From the NCBI GenBank assembly GCA_046756445.1, contig JBHHWI010000006.1, positions 1-53,418 of the forward strand: a DNA stretch of 53,418 bases, given 5' to 3'. The notes beneath the pieces were generated by a model, which was not told the origin of the DNA, did not search any database, and saw only the letters and a program-made list of their open reading frames with translations. Numbering within the stretch: position 1 is the first letter of the stretch; each line of letters opens with the position of its first letter. A program made the position numbers and the translations under genes. The DNA comes from JACZWL01 sp046756445. GTDB lineage: Bacteria > Pseudomonadota > Gammaproteobacteria > Steroidobacterales > Woeseiaceae. Positions 25,616-34,206 of the stretch are shown here, piece after piece.

Positions 25616-26499
25616 CAGCCCGCAAAGTCGAGATAACCGGCAATGATGGTCTCCCCATACAACATCGCGATCCATCCTGCCGCAGCAAGGTACGGGCCGA
25701 ATGGTATCGGCACGTTGCGGTCGTGTCTTCGAAAGGCGATCATGGCGATGCCGACGGCAGCGCCCACGGCGGCGGAGAGCAGAATTATCAGCGGCAGCAT
25801 CTGCCAGCCAAGCCAGGCACCGAGAACGGCCAGGAGTTTGAAGTCTCCATAGCCCATGCCTTCCCTGCCGGTCATCAGCCGAAACAGCTGGTAGACGGAC
25901 CACAGGGTCAGGTAGCCTGCCAGTGCGCCGACAATTGCCGTTTTGGAATCGACAAACAGGGTCTCTGCACCCGGCATCGGATGGAACAGGCTGAGCGTCA
26001 GGCCGATCCAGAGAAACGGAAGGGAAATCGAATCAGGAATGATCTGGTGGTCGATGTCGATCGCACTGATCGCGATCAATGCCCAAGTCAGCAGGATCGC
26101 CGCGGCAGACTCCCAACCGAAACCGAATCTCCAGGCAACGATTGCGGTCATGATTGCCGTCATCGCTTCGACAAGAGGATAACGTTTCGAGATCGGCGTG
26201 TGGCAGCTGCTGCATTTTCCGCGCAGCATCAGATAGCTCAGGATCGGGATATTCTGCACCGCCGGTATCTGCGCGCCGCAGGACGGGCAACGGGATCGCG
26301 GGGCGATGAGATCGAATCTCCCCTCAGGGATCTCTGCCGCCGGGCCCTCGGAGAGTTCCTTGCACTGGTCCCGCCACTCCCGCTCCATCATGATCGGCAG
26401 CCGGAAAATGACGACGTTGAGAAAACTCCCGACCAAGAGTGAAAACAGGAACACGATTGTAACGAAGATGAACGGCGAACTTGACAAGAGTTCCTGCAT
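25615..26499 (-). CDS. pilD: Type IV prepilin peptidase and N-methyltransferase PilD
   Basis: PilD cleaves the leader of type IV prepilins after glycine and methylates the new N-terminal phenylalanine; it also serves type II secretion pseudopilins. The 294-residue membrane protein has a cytoplasmic zinc motif C71-x2-C74 and C96-x2-C99, and the aspartyl protease residues D148/D150 in IDIDHQIIPD and D219 in GYGDF. About eight hydrophobic segments are visible. Its substrates, two pilins, are encoded 3.5-5 kb upstream on the same strand. Confidence 0.96.
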   Translation of the reverse strand: MQELLSSSPFIFVTIVFLFSLLVGSFLNVVIFRLPIMMEREWRDQCKELSEGPAAEIPEGRFDLIAPRSRCPSCGAQIPAVQNIPILSYLMLRGKCSSCHTPISKRYPLVEAMTAIMTAIVAWRFGFGWESAAAILLTWALIAISAIDIDHQIIPDSISLPFLWIGLTLSLFHPMPGAETLFVDSKTAIVGALAGYLTLWSVYQLFRLMTGREGMGYGDFKLLAVLGAWLGWQMLPLIILLSAAVGAAVGIAMIAFRRHDRNVPIPFGPYLAAAGWIAMLYGETIIAGYLDFAG

Positions 26500-26525
26500 G
26501 GCGGTCCTCTATCCGGGCATTAAAG

Positions 26526-26549
26526 AAACGGCGCCTCCCGGCGCCGTTT
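26526..26549 (-). terminator. Hairpin between pilC and pilD
   Basis: AAACGGCGCC (26526-26535) and GGCGCCGTTT (26540-26549) form a perfect ten-base-pair stem with a four-base loop. On the minus strand it is followed by CTTTAA, so it may act as a partial terminator or as an RNA-processing stem that lowers pilD-coaE-zapD expression relative to pilC. Confidence 0.55.
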
Positions 26550-26579
26550 GCAATCGATTATCTGCAATCGTGCGTGTCC

Positions 26580-27797
26580 TTAAATAACGGCACCCATCTT
26601 GAAGATAGGCAGGTACATCGCGACTACCAATCCGCCGACAAGCACGCCGAGAATGGCCATGATCATCGGTTCGAGCAACGAGCTCAGGTTGTCCACCGCA
26701 TTATCGACGTCTTCTTCATAGAAATCCGCCACCTTGGCCGACATCTCGTCCAGGGAACCGGACTCCTCGCCGACCGCGATCATCTGAATCACCATGTTCG
26801 GGAACAGGTCCGTGTTTGCCATTGCCTGCTGTAATCGTTGACCTGTGGCAACCTCGTCCTTCATCTGCATCACGCCGATCTCGTAGACGATGTTACCGGT
26901 CGCTCCGGCAACGGATTCGAGCGCCTCGACGAGTGGCACGCCGGCGCTGAACATGGTCGATAGCGTACGTGCATATCGCGCGATGGCCGCTTTTTGCAGA
27001 ATCGGGCCAACGATCGGTATTTTGAGCGACATGCGATCAAGAAAATGCCGCATTGCACGCGACCGCTTCTTGAAGTAAAAGAATACGAAAATGCCGGCGC
27101 CTGCGAGTAATGCGAGAATCCATCCCTGTGTCCGGACGAATACCGACAGATCGATGACCATTCTCGTAAATGCCGGAAGGTCCGCGCCGAATCCCTTGAA
27201 AAGATCTTCGAAGGCCGGGATAACAAAAATCAGGAGGACAACTGAAACGACGAAAGCGACGACCAGCACCGCAGCCGGATAGGTCACCGCTTTTTTGATC
27301 TTTTTCTTAATCGCTTCGGTTTTTTCCTTGTACGTCGCGATCTTGTCGAGCAAGGTCTCGAGCGCGCCCGCCTGTTCGCCGGCCGCAACCAGGTTGACAA
27401 ACAGGTCGTCGAAATAGAGCGGCTGCTTGGCCAGTGCCTCCGCCAGAGCGCTGCCGCCCTCGACATCGCTCTTGACCGACAGAATCAGCTTCTGCATCGC
27501 AGCATTTTCGTTGCCATGGCCGACGATTTCGAAAGCCTGCACCAGCGGAATACCGGCCGCCAGCATCGTCGCGAGCTGGCGCGAAAAAATTGCAATATCG
27601 GCGGTTGTTACCGTGCCGCCTCTCTTGAAGCCCTTGCCCTGCTTCTTGATTCTGCTCGGGACTACACCCTGGCGCCGCAAGTCGGCCCGCACCTGGGCCT
27701 CGTCGGCCGCCATGCTCTTGCCCTTGACCTTGTTGCCCTTGCGATCGGTACCCTCCCAAAGAAAGGGTACGTTGCCAACTAACGCTGTTTCAGCCAT
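26580..27797 (-). CDS. pilC: Type IV pilus inner-membrane platform protein PilC
   Basis: PilC (GspF family) is the inner-membrane platform on which PilB and PilT act. The 405-residue protein has two repeated cytoplasmic helical-bundle domains (about 70-190 and 270-400), each with the pattern FSRQLATMLAAGIPLVQAFE or YARTLSTMFSAGVPLVEALE, and three membrane segments (about 170-195, 220-245 and 375-400). The C-terminal LLEPMIMAILGVLVGGLVVA is typical. It lies between pilB and pilD in the usual order. Confidence 0.97.
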   Translation of the reverse strand: MAETALVGNVPFLWEGTDRKGNKVKGKSMAADEAQVRADLRRQGVVPSRIKKQGKGFKRGGTVTTADIAIFSRQLATMLAAGIPLVQAFEIVGHGNENAAMQKLILSVKSDVEGGSALAEALAKQPLYFDDLFVNLVAAGEQAGALETLLDKIATYKEKTEAIKKKIKKAVTYPAAVLVVAFVVSVVLLIFVIPAFEDLFKGFGADLPAFTRMVIDLSVFVRTQGWILALLAGAGIFVFFYFKKRSRAMRHFLDRMSLKIPIVGPILQKAAIARYARTLSTMFSAGVPLVEALESVAGATGNIVYEIGVMQMKDEVATGQRLQQAMANTDLFPNMVIQMIAVGEESGSLDEMSAKVADFYEEDVDNAVDNLSSLLEPMIMAILGVLVGGLVVAMYLPIFKMGAVI

Positions 27798-27829
27798 TGT
27801 CGTTCTCTTCCCAAGCTTGCGGGACTACA

Positions 27830-29548
27830 CTAGTCGATTGTAACCCGGTTGATCTCTTCAAGGCTGGTGACTCCTTCCTTGACTTTGTTCAAACCTGCCA
27901 CACGCAGATCGATCACGCCTTCGGTTGCAGCCTGATCTGCAATCTGCATCGCGTTACCGCCTTCCATGATGATCCTTCCCATGGTCTCCGATACCTCCAT
28001 GACCTGGAAAATACCGACACGCCCTTTGTAACCGTCGTTGCACAACTTGCAACCGACGGGACCGAACAGGGTAATTCCCTCATCGAGGTCCTCCGCCGTG
28101 AATCCTTCTTTCTCCAAAGCTTCGCGGGGAACGTCCCTGACCTCCCTGCAGTTATCGCAGAGACGTCTTGCCAGACGCTGAGCGATGATCAGACTGACGG
28201 AGGTGGCAATTGCATATGGTTTGACGCCCATGTCGACGAGGCGCGTCAGCGTGCGGGGCGCGTCGTTTGTGTGCAGCGTCGAAAGGACCAGGTGGCCCGT
28301 TTGCGCGGCCTTGATGGCGATCTCCGCCGTCTCGAGGTCACGGACCTCACCAACCATGATTATGTCCGGATCCTGTCGCAGGAAGGCCTTCAATGCCGAT
28401 GCGAACGTCAGGCCGACCTTGGGATTGACATTCACCTGGTTGATGCCCTGCAGGTTGATTTCCGCCGGGTCCTCGGCCGTTGAAATGTTCCGGTACTCGG
28501 TATTGAGAATATTGAGGCCGGTATACAGCGAAACAGTCTTACCGGATCCGGTCGGCCCGGTGACCAGAATCATGCCGTACGGCTTGTCCAGGTGTTTCTG
28601 GTACATGGCCTTCTGATCGTCTTCGTAGCCCAGGGCATCGATACCGAGCTTCGCGCTGCTCGGGTCCAGAATACGCAATACGATCTTTTCACCGGACAAG
28701 GTCGGGCAGGTGTTGACGCGGAAATCGATCGCGCGATTCTTCGAGAGTCGCATCTTGATGCGACCATCCTGCGGAACGCGGCGTTCGGCGATATCCATCC
28801 GTGACATGACCTTGAGCCGCGCACAGACCTTGTTCGCGAGCGCCACGGGCGGTTGAGCCACCACTGACAAGACACCGTCGAGGCGTGTCCGGACGCGGAA
28901 CTGCTTTTCGTAAGGCTCGAAATGTACGTCCGATGCGCCGCGCTTGATCGCGTCGAGAAGAATCTTGTTGACAAAGCGGACGACCGGCGCATCTTCTATG
29001 TCGTCGCGCGTTACGTCCTCGGTCTCTTCCTCGCCACCCGTGACGTCCAGGTTTTCGAGATCGAAGTCGTCGTCCTCCAGCGAAGACATCGTCGTGTCGA
29101 TTGCTTCAAGGGCTTTTGCGATACGTTCCTCGAGTTTGTTTTGCTCGACGACAACCGGGTCGATCCGCAGGCTGGTCTGGAACTTGACGTCGTCGATGGC
29201 CTGCAGGTTCGTCGGATCCGCGATTCCGAGGAACAGGCGCTGGCCGCGCTGGATCAACGGCAGGACGCGGTGTTTGTTCAGCAACTTCTGATCGACGGCG
29301 CGCAGGCAGTCGAGGTCGATCTCGATGGCGTCCAGGTCGAGCAGCGGCACACCGAATTCATGTGAGGCGGCGACGGCTATTGCACGGGAGTCGGCCATCT
29401 CGTTCGAGACGAGATAAGCGACCAGCGGAACATGCGCCTTGCGCGCGGCTGCGGAGGCTTCCTGCACGTCTTCTTCGTTGACGATACCGTCCTGTACCAG
29501 CCGCCTGGGCAGGCCTGAAAGATTGGATTGAGACGCCGTTGCTGCCAT
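27830..29548 (-). CDS. pilB: Type IV pilus assembly ATPase PilB
   Basis: PilB is the hexameric ATPase that powers pilus extension. It has an N-terminal MshEN/T2SSE_N domain (about residues 10-140) with RRLVQDGIVNEEDV, a motor domain with Walker A GPTGSGKT (K337) and the Walker B region PDIIMVGEVRDLETAEIA, and a four-cysteine zinc site CDNCREV plus CKLCND. At 572 residues its length is usual. A TTGACT hexamer upstream (29666-29671, minus strand) may be part of a promoter, but no good -10 follows. No pilT gene lies in the window. Confidence 0.97.
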   Translation of the reverse strand: MAATASQSNLSGLPRRLVQDGIVNEEDVQEASAAARKAHVPLVAYLVSNEMADSRAIAVAASHEFGVPLLDLDAIEIDLDCLRAVDQKLLNKHRVLPLIQRGQRLFLGIADPTNLQAIDDVKFQTSLRIDPVVVEQNKLEERIAKALEAIDTTMSSLEDDDFDLENLDVTGGEEETEDVTRDDIEDAPVVRFVNKILLDAIKRGASDVHFEPYEKQFRVRTRLDGVLSVVAQPPVALANKVCARLKVMSRMDIAERRVPQDGRIKMRLSKNRAIDFRVNTCPTLSGEKIVLRILDPSSAKLGIDALGYEDDQKAMYQKHLDKPYGMILVTGPTGSGKTVSLYTGLNILNTEYRNISTAEDPAEINLQGINQVNVNPKVGLTFASALKAFLRQDPDIIMVGEVRDLETAEIAIKAAQTGHLVLSTLHTNDAPRTLTRLVDMGVKPYAIATSVSLIIAQRLARRLCDNCREVRDVPREALEKEGFTAEDLDEGITLFGPVGCKLCNDGYKGRVGIFQVMEVSETMGRIIMEGGNAMQIADQAATEGVIDLRVAGLNKVKEGVTSLEEINRVTID

Positions 29549-29720
29549 GTGGGAAAGATCCGGGATTAGCCCCTTCGCGAATTAACGGATTTCACAGTCT
29601 CACTGATCCAAGTGCGCGGATCAACTGGATTTTGTGCTGCTGTTCACAAATGCGAAATCCAATTAAGTCAAACCTGCCGGATTGGCCGAATTTCGGGCCC
29701 ATCCGTGAATTCCGCAGTCG

Positions 29721-30218
29721 CTAGGGCCGGCAGGCGCCCGGCAGATAACGCAGCGCCACCGTCGGCGGCATATGGACGGATGTCACGCCGCCGCCGCTCA
29801 TCTCCGAGGTTCCGGTCGGAATTGGTGCGGCGCCGCATCGCCAGATGATGTTGCCGCCGGCCGTCTCGTAGGGCGTTACCGACAGGCTGTCGCCGAAGAT
29901 GTCCTGGTGGACATTGTTGCCGAAGACCATATCGATGCGCCCGTTGGCTACCGCAACCTGGCTGACGTAATTACCCTGCGTGTCCGTGGGCGCAGGCGTC
30001 ATGCCGGCCGCGGCACGGTCTGCGGGTGGTATGCCGGACTCGTTGAAGGCGTCGACGATCGGCACCTTTGCACCGGCGGCGAAATTGAGCGCTTCGGCAA
30101 CCTGGGCACGCACCGTGTAAGTCTGGTATGCCGAAACTGCCAGAGAGGCAAGAATGCCGATGATCGTTACGACGATCATCAGTTCGATCAACGTGAATCC
30201 GTGGCTGCGTTTATACAT
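29721..30218 (-). CDS. Type IV pilin, second (minor or variant) copy
   Basis: This 165-residue prepilin has a six-residue basic leader, the processing site G/FTLIELMIVVTIIG with E5 of the mature protein and a hydrophobic helix. The C-terminus carries a cysteine pair (in IIWRCGA and LPGACRP), the likely disulfide loop. It is longer and more divergent than the neighbouring pilin, lacks a strong ribosome site and sits behind a terminator. It may be a minor subunit or an alternative major pilin. Confidence 0.88.
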   Translation of the reverse strand: MYKRSHGFTLIELMIVVTIIGILASLAVSAYQTYTVRAQVAEALNFAAGAKVPIVDAFNESGIPPADRAAAGMTPAPTDTQGNYVSQVAVANGRIDMVFGNNVHQDIFGDSLSVTPYETAGGNIIWRCGAAPIPTGTSEMSGGGVTSVHMPPTVALRYLPGACRP

Positions 30219-30319
30219 CGTTCTGGACCGTAACGGTATCGGATATTCTCAATCCGTTCGTATCGCTGCGTCACCTGCCGGAGTGTGACCCAGTTCTCAC
30301 CGTCTCTCATATTTAGCAG

Positions 30320-30350
30320 AAAAAAGCCCCGGCAGGACCGGGGCTCTTTT
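30320..30350 (-). terminator. Intrinsic terminator after pilA
   Basis: AGCCCCGG (30325-30332) and CCGGGGCT (30338-30345) pair perfectly across five bases. On the minus strand the stem is followed by six T (30325-30320, the last pairs shared with the stem). It ends the major pilin transcript; four T on the other side would allow some activity on the plus strand too. Confidence 0.88.
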
Positions 30351-30390
30351 GACTGACCTGTCCAGGCATCGATGAGCCCAGGCAAAAGTC

Positions 30391-30819
30391 TTAGCGGCAG
30401 GCTGCGGGCAAATGCTTGTCAGCAATACCGCCGCCGCTCGCGCAGGCCCAGCTCACGCTTCCGAGGTTGTCGGTAGCTGTCAGCGTAACGGTCTGGCCGG
30501 TAATAACCGTATGAGCGTCGTTGCCGTAGGTAACCGTAACGACCGCACCGGCGGCTGCTACAGAACCAACGTACTTGCCCTGGATGTTAGCGGCGGCTTC
30601 GAGACCGGCCTGAGCGTTGTCCGTCGGGAACGCGCCGCGGTCCTGATAGAACTCGGTAACGGCAGCCTTGGCGCCAGCGGCCAGATTCAAGCCCTCAGAA
30701 ACCTGAGCGCGAATCGTGTAGTCCTGGTAAGCGGGGATAGCGATCGCGGCCAGGATGCCGATGATGGCGACCACGATCATCAGTTCGATCAGTGTAAAAC
30801 CTTGCTGAACCTTCTTCAT
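30391..30819 (-). CDS. pilA: Type IV major pilin PilA
   Basis: PilA is the main subunit of the type IV pilus. The 142-residue prepilin has the leader MKKVQQG, cleaved before FTLIELMIVVAIIGILAAIA, with E5 present, and a C-terminal cysteine pair (SWACASG and LPAACR) closing the D-region. It has a strong ribosome site (AAGGAG, 30828-30833 on the minus strand), a near-consensus sigma-54 promoter and its own terminator, all as expected for an abundant major pilin. PilD, PilB and PilC are encoded just downstream. Confidence 0.93.
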   Translation of the reverse strand: MKKVQQGFTLIELMIVVAIIGILAAIAIPAYQDYTIRAQVSEGLNLAAGAKAAVTEFYQDRGAFPTDNAQAGLEAAANIQGKYVGSVAAAGAVVTVTYGNDAHTVITGQTVTLTATDNLGSVSWACASGGGIADKHLPAACR

Positions 30820-30891
30820 TTCTGGATCTCCTTGGGATACGAGAGTGTGTCCGTGGACGGCGTTTCCGCCATTGCCCTGTACCGTCTACAA

Positions 30892-30907
30892 AGCAAGCCC
30901 CGTGCCA
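30892..30907 (-). promoter_or_regulatory. Sigma-54 promoter of pilA
   Basis: On the minus strand the sequence reads TGGCACGGGGCTTGCT: the -24 element TGGCACG, four bases, then the -12 element TTGCT, an almost perfect RpoN site. It lies 73 bases before the pilA start codon. The gene for PilR, the enhancer-binding activator that such promoters need, is encoded immediately upstream. The 170 bases between it and pilR should contain PilR sites, which I cannot define. Confidence 0.88.
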
Positions 30908-31079
30908 AGAACCACGGTCACCTTACAAGCTGTTGTTTATCTGAGAACTTTCTTTTGTCGCGCCCGGGTCGGGCCGTCCGGGGCCCGACGCGTTATGGAC
31001 AATTCACGGCAGACTTTGTCGCAAGATGACAAAAATTGTCAGGCAGTCCGCCATGCCCGGCCTTCGGTCGCGGTGATCA

Positions 31080-32393
31080 TCAGTCGATGCCGAGCTTCTT
31101 GATCCGGTAGCGGAGCTGCCGGAATGACAACCCGAGCAGCTTCGCCGCCGCGGTCTTGTTATAACGCGTCTTCTCCAGGGCATCCACGATAGCCTGTCGC
31201 TGCACGTCCTCGATGCGGTCACCGAGACCGGTGCCGGCGGCCACCTTTCGATGCCCGGAGTCCTCCGGTTTTTGGGGCCTGAAATGCAGATCGGATTCCC
31301 TGATGGTTCCCGTCGAGCAGAGCGTCACGGCACGCTCGAGCATGTTTTCCAGCTCGCGTACGTTGCCGGGGAACGGATACTGCATCAGCGCGGCCTCTGC
31401 GTTGTCGTCAAGCCTGAGGCGGCTTGATTCGAGGCGCTCGAGAATATGCGAGGCCAGCTGCACGACGTCGGCGCCCCGCTCCCTCAGGGCCGGCACACGC
31501 AGCTCGATGACATTGATGCGGTAGTAGAGGTCCTCACGAAATCCGCCAGTGGCCACCATGTTGGACAGGTTCTTGTGCGTAGCGGAAAGAATCCGGGCAT
31601 CCACCGGCTGTTCGGCGGAGGAACCTACCGGCCTGACGGTCTTCTCCTGGATGACCCGCAGCAGTTTTACCTGCATCGGCAGCGGCAGATCCGCGATTTC
31701 GTCCAGGAACAGGGTGCCGCCCTCGGCGCTTTGCACGAGCCCTACCTTGTCGCTGTCGGCGCCCGTGAATGAGCCCTTGCGGTGCCCGAAAAACTCGCTC
31801 TCCATGAGCTCGGACGGAATCGCACCGCAGTTCACGGGCACGAACGGCCCGTTCTTCCTCGGCCCGCTGTCGTGGATCAGACGGGCCACGAGTTCCTTGC
31901 CTGTGCCGGATTCCCCGGATATATGTACGGGTGCCTGGCTGCGCGCCACTTTGTCCACCATCTCGCGCAGCTCACGCATCACCTGAGAATTGCCGAGAAG
32001 GCGCGATCGTTCATCTGCACCCGGCTCCTCGAGCCTCAGGGCACTTTGGACGATATTCCTGAGATTCTGCAGATCCAGCGGCTTCGAAATGAAATCGAAG
32101 GCGCCGAGCTTCAGCGCCTGCACCGCCGTTTCGACATTGCCGTGTGCCGTGATGACCGCAACCGGCACGCCCGTTGCATTGGTCTGCATCCATTCGACGA
32201 GCTCGAGGCCGTCGCCGTCAGGCAGGCGCATATCCGTCAGGCAAAGGTCAAACTCGTGATTTGCAAACTTCTCCTTGGCGGTCTTGACGTCGGTCGCAGT
32301 CTCGGTGTCGATATCCATGCGGCCGAGCGTGAGGCCCAGGAGTTCACAGATGTCCGGCTCATCGTCGATTACGAGTGCTAGCGGCCTGCTCAT
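31080..32393 (-). CDS. pilR: Sigma-54-dependent response regulator PilR
   Basis: PilR activates pilA transcription with RpoN. The 437-residue protein has a receiver domain with phospho-acceptor D54, a central AAA+ domain (about 135-370) with Walker A GESGTGKE and the sigma-54 contact loop GSFTGA, and a Fis-type helix-turn-helix (about 395-437, NKTAAAKLLGLSFRQLRYRI). The start codon overlaps the pilS stop by one base, so sensor and regulator are coupled. Confidence 0.96.
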   Translation of the reverse strand: MSRPLALVIDDEPDICELLGLTLGRMDIDTETATDVKTAKEKFANHEFDLCLTDMRLPDGDGLELVEWMQTNATGVPVAVITAHGNVETAVQALKLGAFDFISKPLDLQNLRNIVQSALRLEEPGADERSRLLGNSQVMRELREMVDKVARSQAPVHISGESGTGKELVARLIHDSGPRKNGPFVPVNCGAIPSELMESEFFGHRKGSFTGADSDKVGLVQSAEGGTLFLDEIADLPLPMQVKLLRVIQEKTVRPVGSSAEQPVDARILSATHKNLSNMVATGGFREDLYYRINVIELRVPALRERGADVVQLASHILERLESSRLRLDDNAEAALMQYPFPGNVRELENMLERAVTLCSTGTIRESDLHFRPQKPEDSGHRKVAAGTGLGDRIEDVQRQAIVDALEKTRYNKTAAAKLLGLSFRQLRYRIKKLGID

Positions 32394-34066
32394 CAGCTGT
32401 CCAGTGACTCCCAGCGTTTGGGATCGGCAAACACGATCCTGAAAATGCTGCCGCCCTCATCCCGGCGCTGATACATGAGCGTCGCCCGATTCAATTCGCA
32501 CAACTCGCGCGATATATAGAGGCCGAGCCCGGTACCGCCTGACCGGTCGGTATAAAACGGCTCGAAGATCTTATCGACCGTTGCGGGGTCAACACCGTGA
32601 CCCTGATCAAGAACTTCGAGATAAGGCCGGCCGGTGCGCTGCATCCGGTCGGCATGCAGCTCGACGAGGATGCCGCCGGTTTCGCTGGCGTATTTGACTG
32701 CGTTATCGCAGAGATTCCAGAGGATCTGGCGCAGGTGACTCGGGTCCATCCTCACCTCGAGATTGTCCGCCACCACCGCGACGGACAGCTCGCCTTCCTG
32801 AAGTTCCAGCGTCCGCGTAAATTCCTGGGCGAAGTCCTTGAGCCAGGGATCCAGCAGAAACCGCTCCGGCTGGCCGGAATCGCGCCGCGACAGTTGCAAC
32901 ACGTTGTCGATGATGTGGCTGACGCGCTCGGAATGGGTCTGGATGATCTCGGTCAATCGCTTCTCGTCGTCTTGGAGCCCTTCGGATTCGGCCAGCAGCT
33001 GGCCGGCGTGGCTCATTGCGCCGACGGGATTGCGGATTTCATGCGCGATACTCGCGCTCAGACGGCCCAGTGATGCGAGTTTCGACTGCTGTACCCGCGC
33101 GTTCATGATGCTCGAGTCTTCCAGGAATATCAGAATGGGTCCCGATCGACTCTCACTCTTGCCCAGCGGCGCGAGATGCGCCGTTACCCGTGCGCTGTCG
33201 TCCGCTTCGATGAGGGTAAACTCGATATGCGATTTCTGGCTCAGGTCGCTCCGCCAACTGGATACGTAATCGGCCAGCTCCATTGAAGCGTTGCCGAGGG
33301 GCAGACCGTGACAACGCTCGGGCGCGCTGAGGAGCTGGGCCGCCGAGCCGTTGATCAGCCGGATCCGGTTATCGCTGTCGACGACCACGATGCTTTCACG
33401 CAGATGCTGAACGATGTACTCATTGAGCTCGGCGAGATTGGCGAGATCGACGCCACGTTGCCGGGCGAGGGCCTCTGAGATCCGGATCCGGCGGGCGAGC
33501 GGCCGTACCGCCATCGATATCGCCAGAATGATCGCGCCGAGAACGCCCGCAGCAGGGTAGTTACCGGCGTCGCTGACGCCGCCAAGCTGTGAGAAGAATT
33601 GCTCGCCCAGCACCGCTATTGCCGCGAGCGCGGCGAATATCGCCGGCGCCTGCAAGGGAAGGACCAGGCTGCCCGCACCCAGGAAGACCACCAGCAGTCC
33701 GCCAAGGCCGCTCGTAATGCCGCCGCTTGCATGCATCAGTATCACGATCGCAGCAATATCGACCGTTATCTGAGTCAGTGCCTGCAACCCCGCGGACACC
33801 CAGCGCTGGCGTATCGCCAGCCCCGAGACGACCGAAAAGACCAGATAACCGGCCGCCGTCGCCGAGAAAAGCGCCGGATACCGGTCACCGAAGAACCGCG
33901 GGTCGCCGCTGGCAAAGAACAGCCCGAGCAACACGACAGCCAGCAGCAGGCGAAAGACATTGAGCGTGCCGAGTATCCGCCAGGTCAGGTCCGGTTCTTC
34001 GGCAGGGCGCTGCTCATGTGCTACGCCCGCGGGTGCTGCCTGATTTGCGGTAACTGCCTGTTCCAT
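32393..34066 (-). CDS. pilS: Sensor histidine kinase PilS
   Basis: PilS is the inner-membrane kinase that phosphorylates PilR; in Pseudomonas it senses pilin in the membrane. The 557-residue protein has about six hydrophobic segments (about 30-195), a PAS-like domain (about 215-320), the H-box SASIAHEIRNP with H342 and an ATPase domain with NAVKYA and GTGLGLYI. It is divergent from sucC with 140 bases between the starts. Confidence 0.95.
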   Translation of the reverse strand: MEQAVTANQAAPAGVAHEQRPAEEPDLTWRILGTLNVFRLLLAVVLLGLFFASGDPRFFGDRYPALFSATAAGYLVFSVVSGLAIRQRWVSAGLQALTQITVDIAAIVILMHASGGITSGLGGLLVVFLGAGSLVLPLQAPAIFAALAAIAVLGEQFFSQLGGVSDAGNYPAAGVLGAIILAISMAVRPLARRIRISEALARQRGVDLANLAELNEYIVQHLRESIVVVDSDNRIRLINGSAAQLLSAPERCHGLPLGNASMELADYVSSWRSDLSQKSHIEFTLIEADDSARVTAHLAPLGKSESRSGPILIFLEDSSIMNARVQQSKLASLGRLSASIAHEIRNPVGAMSHAGQLLAESEGLQDDEKRLTEIIQTHSERVSHIIDNVLQLSRRDSGQPERFLLDPWLKDFAQEFTRTLELQEGELSVAVVADNLEVRMDPSHLRQILWNLCDNAVKYASETGGILVELHADRMQRTGRPYLEVLDQGHGVDPATVDKIFEPFYTDRSGGTGLGLYISRELCELNRATLMYQRRDEGGSIFRIVFADPKRWESLDS

Positions 34067-34206
34067 GAATATCGCTGAGCGCCCGTACGGGTCAACCTGC
34101 CGATTGTAGTGGAATCAGTATCGTGATGTCTTTTGCGTCTCTCGGAGCTTTGCGACAAAATACGCCGGCTTTTTGTGCCTTCGCCGGTGGAACACGAACG
34201 ATAAGA

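Noticed and set aside
30219..30319. Possible sigma-54 promoter for the second pilin (GG-N10-GC in TGGGTCACACTCCGGCA)
   Set aside because: Only the bare GG and GC fit; the surrounding bases do not match the -24/-12 consensus, unlike the pilA site.
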